DNA from: Excoecaria cochinchinensis
Lineage: Eukaryota; Streptophyta; Magnoliopsida; Malpighiales; Euphorbiaceae
Assembly: GCA_947683425.1 (NCBI GenBank)
Contig: CANTUQ010000055.1
Coordinates: 24,174,001-24,238,000 of the forward strand
Direction: 5' to 3'
DNA: 64,000 bases
Shown here: piece by piece, positions 52,861 to 63,743 of the stretch
Layout: every line of letters starts with the position of its first letter
Position numbering within the stretch: the stretch's first letter is position 1
The notes under the pieces: generated by a model
Databases searched by the model: none
What the model was told of the DNA's origin: nothing
What the model saw: the letters and a program-made list of their open reading frames with translations, nothing else
Program-made: the position numbers and the translations under genes

Positions 52861-53230
52861 AGGGATGAGGCCAAAACCCCTAGTCGAAGTTCCACGCCCG
52901 ACTGGATTAACCAATGATGGTTCTAATGGTTAAGAAGAGATGCGCGTATGTGTGAACTCCAAGATTTGAGCGGAGCTTGTTAAAAGGGAGTGTTGTTTGA
53001 AAAAAAGGGAAAGCAAAAAAAAAAAAAAAAAGAAGAGAAAAATCAAAAGAAGAAAAAAAAATAAAAGAAAAAATCAAATCAGCGTGTACATTGAAAATTC
53101 ATCATAGGGGGCAAGCTTTGTTCAAATCCCGTTGATCTACACATGCCCGTACTTTGCCATTTTTCTTGACTTCTAAAAAGGAACACAAGGATTATGGATA
53201 TAGGTTGCTCGAACTTTGGAATAAACAACA
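52861..53230. pseudogene. pol: E2 RT scraps, one of them inverted
   Basis: Plus strand 52880-52970 resembles LVEVPRPTGL and RVCVNSK of the RT N-terminus. After an A-rich stretch (53005-53075), the minus strand at about 53190-53100 reads VKKNGKVRACVDQRDLNKAC, the same RT motif in reverse orientation. Both are fragments. Confidence 0.65.
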
Positions 53231-53890
53231 TATAGTATGCCCTATAGCCCCAACGGGCAGGATCATGGTCTCCCACACCACACAACATTCAAGAACAGAA
53301 GGATGAGCTATGACTTGGGCCATGGAGTTGCTCTAGTAGCATGCAAGTCCTCTCTGTATTGCCTTCAAACCAATGGGATAGGAGTGGCTGCTAACAAGGA
53401 AATCTTGGTCAAGATGGCTCGAAACTACAAGATGTAGCTGAAAATTGCCTTTTGCACTTCAAATGCTGAAGAACCACCATCAGAACCTCCACAAGAGTCA
53501 CGGGGGCAGAAGTTGTATGGTCAATCGACGTAAAGTTCAAATTTTTAAGGACATTTATGAGAGCCGAGATTCCAAAAGCCAGTTGGGCATAGCAACAGCA
53601 GCAGTAGTCAACCATGTTGGACAGAGACAAGTCATGAAATTATTACCACAGTTTGAAACATGAGAAAATACCCTTCTCGACCATCTGCGGAGGAAGCAAG
53701 AAAACAACACAGAAAGAGAGAGATTCAATGAGATCAGATGTTCACATGAATGAGACAAATTTAGGACAATGCAAGAGGATTCCATCTGTTCTTCAGAAGT
53801 TGTTATCTGAGACAGCAGTAATGGATAACAATGAAGAATCGGTCAACGTTAATAAACACATGAGGGTCCATGGCAAAAGGCTTAAAAATC
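53231..53890 (+). pseudogene. pol: E2 integrase C-terminal remnant
   Basis: VAANKEILVKMARNYKM (about 53385) is a decayed version of the E1 segment around EAANKNMKKILSKM. A weak similarity to the usual integrase end (NVNKHMRVHGKRLKN near 53847) follows. The HHCC domain and most of the core are absent. Confidence 0.55.
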
Positions 53891-53894
53891 AAAA

Positions 53895-54062
53895 GAAGAG
53901 AATAAAAGCCCCGCGGGTTGAAAACCAAAAAAAGGCGGCCTTGCTAAAATTGGGCGCCTCGTCAGGGTGGAAACCGAAAAAAAAGGCATCCTGGTCAAAA
54001 ATTAGAGGCTCGAGAGAAAATATCCAATCAAGAAAACCCGAGAGGGCTGATTGGAGATAGGA
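53895..54062 (+). other. E2 conserved post-integrase stem-loop segment
   Basis: Matches E1 21711-21890 closely although the coding parts of E2 have decayed. Stem A: CAGGGTG (53963-53969) with CATCCTG (53987-53993). Stem B: CCAATC (54024-54029) with GATTGG (54049-54054), enclosing CCC-GAGA-GGG. Confidence 0.7.
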
Positions 54063-54249
54063 GTTTGATGCTTACAAGATATACTCTGAGATTAGATATA
54101 GTTTTGCATTTTGAATCGATGTTAGATAATGATCATGTGTGGAGAAATCATATTGAAATGTACACAATCTTTGCAAATACATGTGTTCATTATTTTCTAG
54201 TTCATTTATAAAAAGATAAATGTTGTTCATTGCTGAATGCATGAAATCT

Positions 54250-54840
54250 AAATGACTACGCCCTGCTACTACTCTCATTGTCCAGATGTCTAAGCCGATG
54301 AGTTATGTTATCCACTGTGAGACTAAACACCCACCTCTTGAGTGCATTAGGGGGAGTGAAAGAATAACCCCCGATAGATGGCATAATAGTCTTCACCGGC
54401 AGCTTGCCCAAAGGCTATGGTATCTGGAGGTAAAAGCCGAAGATAAAGGTCCACTTTAGAAAGACAGGGATGCCTCACTTCATCATTAATCCCTTTGAAC
54501 TATCACGCACAATGGGTAGTAATGAAAAAGGCAGCCTTATGAAGCCTTAAAAAAAAGAAGAAAAAAGAAAAAAAAAAGGGGCCGTTAGAGATGAAAACCG
54601 TGACTGACTCTCTAAGCAAAATTTAGGTCAAAGGGCAGGGCGAAAACCTGGGAACAGGCGGTCTGTCCTTCAAAAAAATAAAAATGAAAAAAAAAGCCGC
54701 TGGAGTGGGTTGGGTCCATTCCAGGCAAAAGTTAGACACAAGGTTATGTGAAAATCCCAAAAAGGGACGCATTTCCCGCTAAGAAAAGCTAGTGTGAAAA
54801 TCCACAAGGGACACATTACCTTTAAAACAATGACTTTTGA
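54250..54840 (-). pseudogene. E2 antisense gene remnant
   Basis: Minus strand about 54420-54260 reads GKLPVKTIMPSIGGYSFTPP and then DNITHRLRHLDNESS, homologous to the end of the E1 exon 2. The A-rich stretch at 54545-54700 corresponds to the intron pyrimidine tract, and GCCGCTGGAGTGGGTTGG to E1 22732. Exon 1 is not recognisable. Confidence 0.6.
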
Positions 54841-56680
54841 AGCCTGCAGCAATAAGGCAACATTACTCGAAATGACTTCCCTTTAGACAGGTGCCGTATA
54901 ATGCATAACTTGATTCAGGGTGCTGGGGGCAAAATGCTCATCTGACAGGGGGGCAAAAAAAAATGCGCACGAGGCAGTTCTCTTTGAAAAGATTAGGGGT
55001 CAGAGTCCATGAAGCCAAGACAACGCTTTTCTAGATCCTTGGGGGCATCAGACAATGTGAGCAGCTGAGCAGTACCCTCAATGGATCCCTTAATCACCTA
55101 GGATGTGGTCTATCCATTTTTGCATCTCACATGCATAAATCTTTTGCATATTGCCCTGCATATCACGTGCATTTAGTCCGTTACACTTATGGTTGTACAC
55201 ACAATTCTTGTACACTAATCCTTTGCTTATGTCTCGTGTATATAACTTTATGTGTATATTTCATACCCGTGATTCCATACGCACACACAATCTTTTGTAT
55301 ATATTATTGTGTACATGACTTAGAGGGAAGGGTCTGAATAGACCTCAAGAGCAAGGATGATCCAAAGGATGGATTCAGCTCGACATTATCGGCCACTGTA
55401 TTTAGCATAAAATCAAGTAAATATGTACAGAGGTGAAACGCCCCAGAAGGACAAGCCTATCGGACACACCATGCTCAGGGCAATCCGAAATCACATAAAT
55501 CTGTAGAAGATAAGATTCTTTGAGAAGCCGAATTATCCACACATACTATAGTCGGAGGCAAATCAGACGCAAAAGTGAGCCAAGGTACAGTTTTGAATCT
55601 ACATCGATGCTCACCCATGCCGAACAATCGGATCAAGATAAAGTCCTCACGAGAAGGGAATCTCAACGACCCGCTCCTAAGAAGACATTTAAGAGGACAA
55701 CCCTTTCCATGCACACCATGCCAAGAGTAGCAAGGTAGTTTCTGTACCATGAGATGTATGCCTGTACAATAATCAAGATGAAGTCCTCACGAGGGAAGAA
55801 TTTCAAGGACTTGCTCCCAAGAGGGAAAAGAATAAGCCTCTCCATGCATGCCATGCCGGGAGCGAACAGGTAAGTTTTTTTGTCCTAAGAGGCATGCTCC
55901 CACACCTCACACATAGTGTACAAAATCTGGATTCAAATGTATGTACATTGCGCACACATGATTCCACACACGTGCACAGTGTTTTGTATATATACATGGT
56001 TCACATGAGGGGTCCGAATAGACCTCAGGTTTAAAGATGATTCAAGAGATGAGTTCAGTCAGACTCATGCATGCCATGCCGGGGGCAATCAGGTAAGTTT
56101 CCCTATCATAAGATATATGCTCACACACATCACACAAAGTGTAACAAATGCAAATATACAAATGTACAAATTCTCAAACAAATGCAAATGTATAAGACTA
56201 CAAACTCTCAAACCAAAATAACAAAAATGACTTCTCAAACCAAAACAACACAAAAAAATACAAATTCTCAAACGACAAAGCAAAACAAAAAGAAGAAGAC
56301 ATTTTTAAGGCCTTGAAAATCCAACATACTGTAAATACATTCAAAATGTAAAGGTCAAAAGCAAAACAAAGAAAATCCGAAAACAAAAACAAAATAGAAA
56401 AATCACCTGCCTGCAGGCAAATAACAAAATTTCCAATCTAAGTCTTTCTTTGAGAAAGCTCAAATCTTTTTCCGCCCCGGAGGCTCAACATCAAATTCTC
56501 TCACCCTCTTGATAAGTATGCAGGTCTTTTCAACAAGGAGGCTGTATTGGAGATGATAGAGGAATCGATATCTGGCATGTCACAGTCAGTACAATCAAGA
56601 AAATGGGGAACAACTAACCGTCCTTCAGGGGGTACACATCTGACAACGCTCCCAACAGGTAGACACCAAGTAGACTGGAT
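54841..56680 (+). other. E2 3' region, no gene recognised
   Basis: Contains repeated blocks GCCATGCCGGG/ATGCATGCCATGCCG (near 55705, 55845, 56065), CCTCACGAGAAGGGAATCTC-type pairs (55645, 55785) and an A-rich stretch (56155-56400). Short ORFs have no domain. No ORF3 homologue is seen, so E2 has also lost that gene. Confidence 0.55.
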
Positions 56681-56689
56681 GGGTTAGCA

Positions 56690-57310
56690 GATCAAACATC
56701 GTACTAGCCAGATGTAGGTTAGCAGATCAGACATTAAAATAGCCGGATGGTGGTTAGTAGATCAGATATTGTACTGACCGGATGGCGGTTAGCAAAACAG
56801 ATATTACACTGACCGAATAATGGTTAGCAGATAGGGTGTTACACGGATTTGGTTGAAAGTTACCAAGGTTGTGCTGCGCAAGCCTAGAGGCGGTTATCAA
56901 GATAGAACGTTCAATCACATGCAATGGAATAGATCACAAACAGAGGTTATAGTCAGAGAGTACTGCATCTCACAGACACCGTGCAGGCCGGGACGAGCCT
57001 AGCGGATCACCAGCGGTAGAACAGATCGCAAACAGAGGTTGTAGTCCGAGAGTACTGCACCTCACAGACACCGTACAGGCCGAGACGAGGCTAGCGGATC
57101 ACTAGCAGTAGAACAAATCACAAACAGAGGTTGTAGTCAGGGAGTACTGCATCTCATAGACACCGTACAGGCCGGGACGAGGCTAGCGGATCACCAGCGG
57201 TAGAACAGATCGCAAACAGAGGTTGTAGTCAGAGAGTACTGCATCTCACAGACACCGTGCAGGCCGGGACGTGGTTAGCGGGGCACCAGCGATAGAACAG
57301 ATCGCAATAG
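56690..57310 (+). repeat. E2 3'-UTR arrays: GGTTAGCAGATCAGA and about 95-bp units
   Basis: About four short GGTTAGCAGATCAGACATT units (56690-56840), then about four units of 90-95 bp containing GTAGTCAGAGAGTACTGCAT and CACCGTGCAGGCCGGGACGA (56940-57300). Related text occurs in the E1 140-bp array. Confidence 0.8.
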
Positions 57311-57722
57311 ATGATGTAGTTAGATAACATTTCACCTCACGCCGTGTAGACCGAGATGAGGAACATGGTTTTACACCAATTCGAAAATGACCAATAGTCA
57401 AAACGAAGAATAAACAGATCAAACATTATGTCCTTCAAGATCACATTCAATATTACAGATTAGATGAGAATCAACAGATCAAAATCGTAACTTACAGATT
57501 GAATGGGGGTTAGCAAGGAAAGTCCACAAGCCTAAACGGGACTGGCAATATAGATTAGCCACCATGCATGCCGAGATGAGTCTAGAAGGACACCCAGTTA
57601 AGAAGAACGCCCCGCTCAGAAGAGCAATCAAGAAAGACACCCAGTTTAGAAGAACGTCCCACTCAGAAGAGCAGTCCAGGAGGACACCCAGGCCAGAAGG
57701 GAGCCCATTTCAAGAGAACATT

Positions 57723-58280
57723 AGCACTTTGTAAAGTCCGAAGAAGACTTGGTGCAACTCAAGAGAGCAATTATCGCACTTTGTACAGTCCGAAGAAGAC
57801 TCGGTGCATCTCAGGAGAGCCATAATAGCACTTTGTAAAGTCCGAAGAAGACTCGGTGCAGCTCAGGAGAGCCATAATCGCACTTTGTAAAGTCCGAAGA
57901 AGACTCGGTGCAGCTCAGGAGAGCCATAATCGCACTTTGTAAAGTCCAAAGAAGACTCGGTGCAGCTCAGGAGAGCCATAATCGCACTTTGTAAAGTCCG
58001 AAGAAGACTCGGTGCAGTTCAGGAGAGCCATAATAGCACTTTGTAAAGTCCGAAGAAGACTCGGTGCAGCTCAGGAGAGCCATAATCGCACTTTGTAAAG
58101 TCCGAAGAAGACTCGGTGCAGCTCAGGAGAGCCACAATCGCACTTTGTAAAGTCTATAGTAGATTCGGTGCAGCTCAGGAGAGCAGCCATCTGCACTTTG
58201 TAAGTCTGGAGCAGACTCGGTGCAGCTCAGGAGAGCAACCCTCGCGTTTTGTAAGTCTGGAGCAGACTCGACGCATCGCT
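57723..58280 (+). repeat. E2 3'-UTR array, 52-bp period, about 11 copies
   Basis: CGCACTTTGTAAAGTCCGAA and then GAAGACTCGGTGCAGCTCAG repeat from 57723 with exact 52-base steps (57723, 57775, 57827 and so on). The last units drift (TGCACTTTGTAAGTCTGGAG). It shares its core with the 46-bp array at 36116-36436. There are no unique spacers, so it is not a CRISPR array. Confidence 0.9.
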
Positions 58281-58382
58281 ACTTCCCCAGCAAAAAGGGT
58301 AAGGTCCAGCATCCCCAGGTATGTAATTCTCTCTTTTCCTTCTTTGAATTTTGGCTCACCTAGGTGTCTAGGCACTACCTTC

Positions 58383-58400
58383 TCCAAAATTGGGGGCAAC
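58383..58400 (+). promoter_or_regulatory. E2 polypurine tract
   Basis: TCCAAAATTGGGGGCAAC directly before TGTAGACACC. CCAAAATTGG is a palindrome overlapping the G-run. Confidence 0.8.
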
Positions 58401-59453
58401 TGTAGACACCGGGTCCCGAGTCGGGTTTAATGTAAAAAAAAAAAAAAGTGGCAATGGCAATGGAAATTTTGTGGCCTTGATAATTCCTCCGAAAAAATAT
58501 ATAATATATATAAAATAGGTAGGTAGGTTAAATTAAAAATTATATTAAAGTGCATGAAAAATTAAGATTAGTTAATATTATTAGTTAATTGATTAGTTAA
58601 TATTATTGGGTAATTAAATTTGAAAAAAGAAAATAAATATAGTGTTTAATTAGATAAATTAGATGTGATAATTTAAGTAGGTTAATTAAATTAAATAGGT
58701 ATAAAAATATAGAGTAGTTAATTAATAGAGTATTTAATTAGTTAATGTGTTAGTTTAAGTAAGTTAATTAAAATTGGAAATTAAAAAAATAGAAAAATGC
58801 AGGAAGTAATTAGGGTAACCAAAACATAACCTAATTTAGGGTTATAAATAGAAAATGATAAGTAAAATAAAAGGGGGACTCGGCAGATGAAAAAAAGAAA
58901 ACCAAAACGAAAAATAGAATAGAAAGAAAAAGAAAGAAGCACAGAGAAAACCTAGACCAAAGAAATAGAAATCAAAAGAATACATAAAGAAAAAGAAAGT
59001 AAGAGAGGGACAGCCAACCAACTGACGACGCCGGCGTCGGAGGGAAGAAGAAAAAGAAGGAAAAAGGAGAGGAAGGGCGCTGCTCCCGCCGGCCAACCGC
59101 CGCCGCACACGGAGGTACGCGCCCCACCGACGCATTCCCCACAGCCGGACGATTCAGGCGATGCCCGCCGTTCCACCATCGGACTCTGGTAGCCGGCGCC
59201 TGAGGGAGAAGAACCCGAGACGAGGCAGCGCGCTTTCTGGCTTACTCCAGCGACCTTCCGGCGAGTGACTACCGCCGGCAGACTCCCGGCGGTTCGATTT
59301 CCCCTACTGTGCCGGTGGTGTCAACCACCTCCCCTCCGGTGAGTCTCCGACGACGGTAAGCCCTATTCCTTTTTTTATTTATTTATTTTATTTCTATTTT
59401 ATTATTATTTTATATATATTATTATTATTATTATTATTGTTATGTATTTTATG

Positions 59454-59489
<36 letters not shown>

Positions 59490-60662
59490 TAGTATTATTA
59501 TTTTATGATGTTATATTATTTTTATTTGGTTATTATAATTATCATTTATGTTGCATATTCATTAATTACACCAAATTAACTATCAATTCATTTGATTAAT
59601 CATTTGTTTATTTCAATTAGTCATTTATCGATTTATTTACCATTTAATTTAATTTAATCCATTATTAACTTTTATTATTTTTTAATTTACTTTATCCAAG
59701 TATTTATTTATTTGTTTATCTATATTTATCTTTATTTTGGATTTTTTGACACTAATGTGTTTATTTATTTTGTGAGATAATATTATTTGTTCTTCGGATG
59801 GCTTGGATGTAAGATGATGGCATTGGCCAAATGTTGAGCGTTCCCACCCGGTTTGATCCTTCTAACCTTGTCTATTATTTATTTTATTTATTTATCTTTA
59901 TTATTCATCATTATTTTATGTAAATTATTTTATATCGCTGTAATAAAAGTGGATTAATGTTTTATAGTAATTAATTTGGATTTTTTTGTAAAATTAAGGA
60001 CCAATGTCCTGTTTTCACCCAATAAATTATTCACTAGAAATCGCTTTATAAAATGCATGGTAGGACCAATGTCCTCATTATTAATGAATAACCCGTTTTA
60101 TGCATATATTGCACTTTTACAAATGGGAGTTGTATTCCGCTGCTGGTATTATTGTAATATACTTTTGAATGCCTTATTTTGATTTTTACTTCCTTTTACC
60201 GCTTTGGACGTGAATGATTGCGCCGTTAACTAAAATGCATCGTGTGGAAAGATGGTGAAACAATGAATTCAAAACTTAATTATAATATTGATCAAGGTAT
60301 AAATAAATGAGAAGTCCCGAACTCACTCTGGTCTTTGGGGCTCAAGAGGCGAGAGGTCTAGGACTTCCAAGACACCTCTTGAGTCCCACCAAAAGGCTTA
60401 AATACACAATCCTAGGCTCTAGGGGAGTAGAGGATGAGACCTCCAAGATCCCTCTGGCTAGCTCAAAATGGATATGTATGCGCCGTCTTAGGCTCGATAA
60501 GGCTAGACGACCCTTCCCAATGTTCTATTGGATGGCGACTCAAAGAAACCTCATTGTTGCAAAAAATAGACGCACTTGTAAATACCTTACAAGTTTTATG
60601 AACCTTTCCCGATCACCCTGAAGTGGGCTTTCGGGAGGACACGGGGTTCGGCGTGTGTCACA
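58401..60662 (+). mobile_element. E2 3' LTR
   Basis: Same termini as the 5' LTR, ending GGCGTGTGTCACA. It differs by scattered substitutions and microsatellite length. TATA box at 58843. No gene. Confidence 0.92.
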
Positions 60663-60955
60663 CTATCCCTTTCCTCTGTGACTCGGGATGGTTCTTTAGG
60701 ATGCATCCCTTTGGCAGATAATAGGATATTGTGAGGTGCCCACTATCTTTCCAGGGTGGCATCTTATGTTATATATTTACTTACAAGTACCATGATATTT
60801 GGGCACGGCTACCTATGAGGATAGTTATCCCTCGAATTGATGCTTGTAACTTCACTGCCACAACTGCATACAAGAGATGGGTGACTAGCCCTATAGCTGA
60901 AAATAGGACTTATCGACTCAAGCATCTGGTTAGTGAGAGTAGTAGAGGATAGCTA
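60663..60955 (+). pseudogene. M antisense gene, exon 2 part 2
   Basis: Starts with the second CTATC and continues the protein cut at 48035: LSSVTRDGSLGCIPL, then with a frame change VPTIF / MRCPLSFQGGILCYIFTYKY, HDIWARLPMRIVIPR and ENRTYRLKHLVSESSRG, ending at 60952. Same order as E1 exon 2. Non-functional. Confidence 0.7.
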
Positions 60956-61159
60956 TTAGATGACATAAATTCAGTAATGAATAATGGTTTTCTTTTTTTA
61001 AAGAACTAGATAATAAAGAACACGGGTTGAATTTTTTTTTGTTTTATATTTCATTGCATAAATGTGTACATTTCAATGTTATTTCATCATACATAATCAC
61101 CATTTGACATAAATCAAAAATGCAAAACTACACTTAATCTCAAGATAGACCTTGTAAGT
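60956..61159 (-). other. M spacer
   Basis: AT-rich, no gene, between the antisense gene end and the post-integrase stem-loops. Confidence 0.5.
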
Positions 61160-61335
61160 ATCGAACTCCTATTTCCAATCAACCCGTTCGGATTTTTTTG
61201 ATTGAATATTTTCACTCAAGCCCCTAATTTTTGCCCAGGATGCCTTTTTTCGATTTTCACCCTAGCGGAGTGCCCAATTTTAGTAAGGCCGCCTTTTTTC
61301 GGTTTGCGACCTGCGGGGCATTTAATTTCTTCTAT
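61160..61335 (-). other. M conserved post-integrase stem-loop segment
   Basis: On the plus strand, stem A is CAGGATG (61236-61242) with CACCCTA (61258-61264). Stem B is CAATC (61176-61180) with GATTG (61200-61204), enclosing CCG-TT-CGG. It is homologous to 21711-21890 and 53895-54062. Confidence 0.65.
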
Positions 61336-61348
61336 TGATTTTTAATCT

Positions 61349-62290
61349 TTAGCCATGGAACCTTTTAAGTTTGTCGACATTCACTAGTTCTTTAAACTCA
61401 TTTCCATCACTATCTATTACAATCCCTGCTCCCTTTGATAATAACTTTTTTAGCATGAATGGACCTATCCATGTTGGCCTAAATTTTTCGCTTATATCTG
61501 GAATACCTGGCCTCATTTTCTTAAAGACTAGATCTCCTTCTTTCAGTGGATGTCTTCTAACTTTATTTTCAAATGATTGGCCAAGTCTTTTATGATAGAA
61601 TTGATTATGATAATAAGCCCGCAGTCTATCCTCATCGAATAGATTCAACTGCAACAATCATTGTTGTGCCAATTCGGCCTCTAGAATTTGGGCTTCCATA
61701 ACTACTCTTAAAGATCTGAGTTCTACCTTAACTGGCAATACTGCTTGTGTCCCATATACAAAAGAATAAGGCATGGCTCCCGTAGAAGTTCTGATTGTGG
61801 TTTTATAACCCTATTGTGCAAAAGGTAGCTTTTCTGCCCAGTCTTTGTAATTCTGAACCATTTTGGACAAAATCTTCTTAACATTGTTATTATCTGCCTC
61901 AATTGCCCCATTGGCATGCAGACGATATGGAGAGGACTTGTGATGCTCGATACCATATTTCTAGAGAAATATCTTAGTTTCAGCCAAGAATTGTACCCCA
62001 TTATTAGACACGATGTGGTGTGGGAGGCCATACCTACATATTAAATTTTGCTCAATGAACTTAGCCATGTCCCGGGCATCGATCTTCTTAAAAGATGCAG
62101 CCTCAATCCATTTAGTAAAGTAATCGATGGCGACTATAATGAACTTGTGTCCATTAGAGGTTGTAGGGCGTATCTCGCCCATAATATCTATTCACCAAGT
62201 TGCAAATGGCCATGGCAACGTTAAGTTGTGCAATTTTGAAACCAGTACTTGCCTCAAATCTGCATATTGTTGGCACAATTGACACATCTT
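61349..62290 (-). pseudogene. pol: M integrase
   Basis: On minus: CQLCQQYADLRQ ends the HHCC domain. The core has IVAIDYFTKWIEAASF and IVSNNGVQF, where the second catalytic Asp is Asn (62005-62003); ANGAIEADNNNVKKIL keeps the Glu. The C-terminal part has HPLKEGDLVFKKMRPG and ends VNVDKLKRFHG at 61349. Several stops and frame changes occur (near 62185, 61960, 61660). The enzyme would be inactive even without them. Confidence 0.9.
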
Positions 62291-63115
62291 CATGTATTTT
62301 GAATAGTCTATATCCATTATGAGCCAATCGAATCCTTGTTGCATTACCTTTTTTGCTAAAGTTAGTCCATTCATGTGAGCTCTACAGACCCTGCCATGAG
62401 TTTCCTCTATAACCTTCTTAGCTTCTTTCTCATCCAAGCACCTTAGTTGAATACCATTGACTTGCCACTTGTATAACACACTGTCTATGTCGATAAATTG
62501 AGTAGACAATTTACGGATCAATCTTTGCTCCTTTTCGGTGGCCTCTTCTGGGAATGTTGTCTTCTCTAGGTAATTCTTAATATCATAATACCAAGGTCTC
62601 TTATCAGTTACCTCGACATCCATTATCTCTTCGGTTTCAAAGTAAGGTCTCTCGAAACTTGAGATAAAAATAGCCTTCATGTCTACCCCTTTTGGGTTAT
62701 CCCACATAGATACTAGGGTTGCGAGAGCATCTACCAACTGGTTCTCATCTCTTAGAACAATGTGAAAGGTGCATGTCTCGAATTGACTGCTTAACATCTT
62801 CAAGTGCTTTACATATGGCATCAGTCATTCTTCCTTAATAGACCATTCTCCTCGGATCTGATGGATTACCAACGATGAATCCTCGAAAACCTTTGTATTT
62901 CTTGACCCCGAGGATAAAAGTGCTTCCAACCCGAACATACATGCTTTATGCTCAGCTACATTATTGGTAGCCTTATACCTCAACTTTTTATGTAATTGGA
63001 AGTTTTTCACTATTCGGGGTTGTGAGAATGATTCTTGCTCCTGCCCCCTTATTGTTAACTGCCCCATCAAAATACAACTACAAATTTTGCACTGCAATGG
63101 CCATGACATTTTCAT
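62291..63115 (-). pseudogene. pol: M second RNase H (aRNH) and integrase zinc domain
   Basis: The aRNH shows KATNNVAEHKACMFGLEALL and VFEDSSLVIHQIRGEW, with Gly-Asp of the third motif changed to Glu-Asp and the usual EAEYEAC changed to VAEHKAC. A frame break lies at 62822. Then RDENQLVDALATLVSMWDNP, and from about 62500 the integrase N-terminus with EETHGRVCRAHMNG. Dual RNase H places M in the Tat clade. Degenerate. Confidence 0.85.
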
Positions 63116-63224
63116 CTAGGAAGTTACAATCAAATTGAGCCCCTTTGATAGGATGCTTAGCTAGAAATTCTACTACAGCTCGACCTTTGATGGTTTTCCT
63201 TGTGATATACTCTATATCAAATTC

Positions 63225-63743
63225 TTACAGTAGTGTCAACCACCTTCCCATCTTTCCTAGCAAAGATGGTGCTTCTTGAAGGTATCTGAGACAATTTTGT
63301 TTGGTGACAGCCTGTACCTTGTAAGAATAGAAGTAGTGACTTAATTTCTTAGAAGCCCAAATTACTGCTAGGTAAATCTTTTCTACCTTTGCGTATTCGG
63401 CCTCATGAGAGAGAAACTTCTTACTAAGGTAGTAGACCATAAATTCTACTCCGAATTCATCCTTTTGAGCTGTCATGGCACCTATAGAGCTGTCCTCTAT
63501 TGCTAGGTAAAGGATCAAAAGTTTAACGGGTTGAGGTGTTCTTAGAACTGGTGGGTTTAACAAGTACTCTTTAATGGGTTCAAAAGCTTTTTGGCAGTCA
63601 TCGTTCCATATCAGTGGTTGATTTTTTCTAAGTAGCTTAAAGATAGGTTCACAGACTGAGGTAAGCTTAGTAATGAAATGGCTGATGTACAATAATTTTC
63701 TTAGGAAACTCCTGACATCCTTTTCTTTCTGGGGTTCTGACAT
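63225..63743 (-). pseudogene. pol: M RT connection and first RNase H
   Basis: PQKEKDVRSFLRKLLYISHF, LLRKNQPLIWNDDCQKAFEP, LLILYLAIEDSSIGAMTAQK, EYAKVEKIYLAVIWASKKLS and LGKMGRWLTLL follow the E1 order (19320-19820). The frame is open across this section, with a stop at its end. Confidence 0.88.

Larger units (their letters stand above)
48036..60662 (+). mobile_element. E2: non-autonomous Tat-clade element, 12.6 kb, nested in M
   Basis: LTRs 48036-50316 (2281 bp) and 58401-60662 (2262 bp) are very similar by eye, with a perfect 5-bp TSD. It has a PBS, leader, gag-like ORF without capsid core, pre-RT linker, scraps of RT and integrase, the post-integrase stem-loops, an antisense remnant, large 3'-UTR arrays and a polypurine tract. 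Protease, most of RT, RNase H and the integrase core are missing. The shared deletion with E0 argues that it transposed in this form, using enzymes from an autonomous relative. Confidence 0.9.

Noticed and set aside
53653..54060. 135-codon ORF in E2 ending in a basic repeat region
   Set aside because: Its C-terminal half is the non-coding post-integrase segment, which is also present after the integrase stop in E1.
57723..58280. Regular 52-bp repeats as a possible CRISPR array
   Set aside because: The whole 52-bp unit repeats with no unique spacers, lies in the 3' UTR of a retrotransposon and has no cas genes nearby. The context is clearly plant nuclear.
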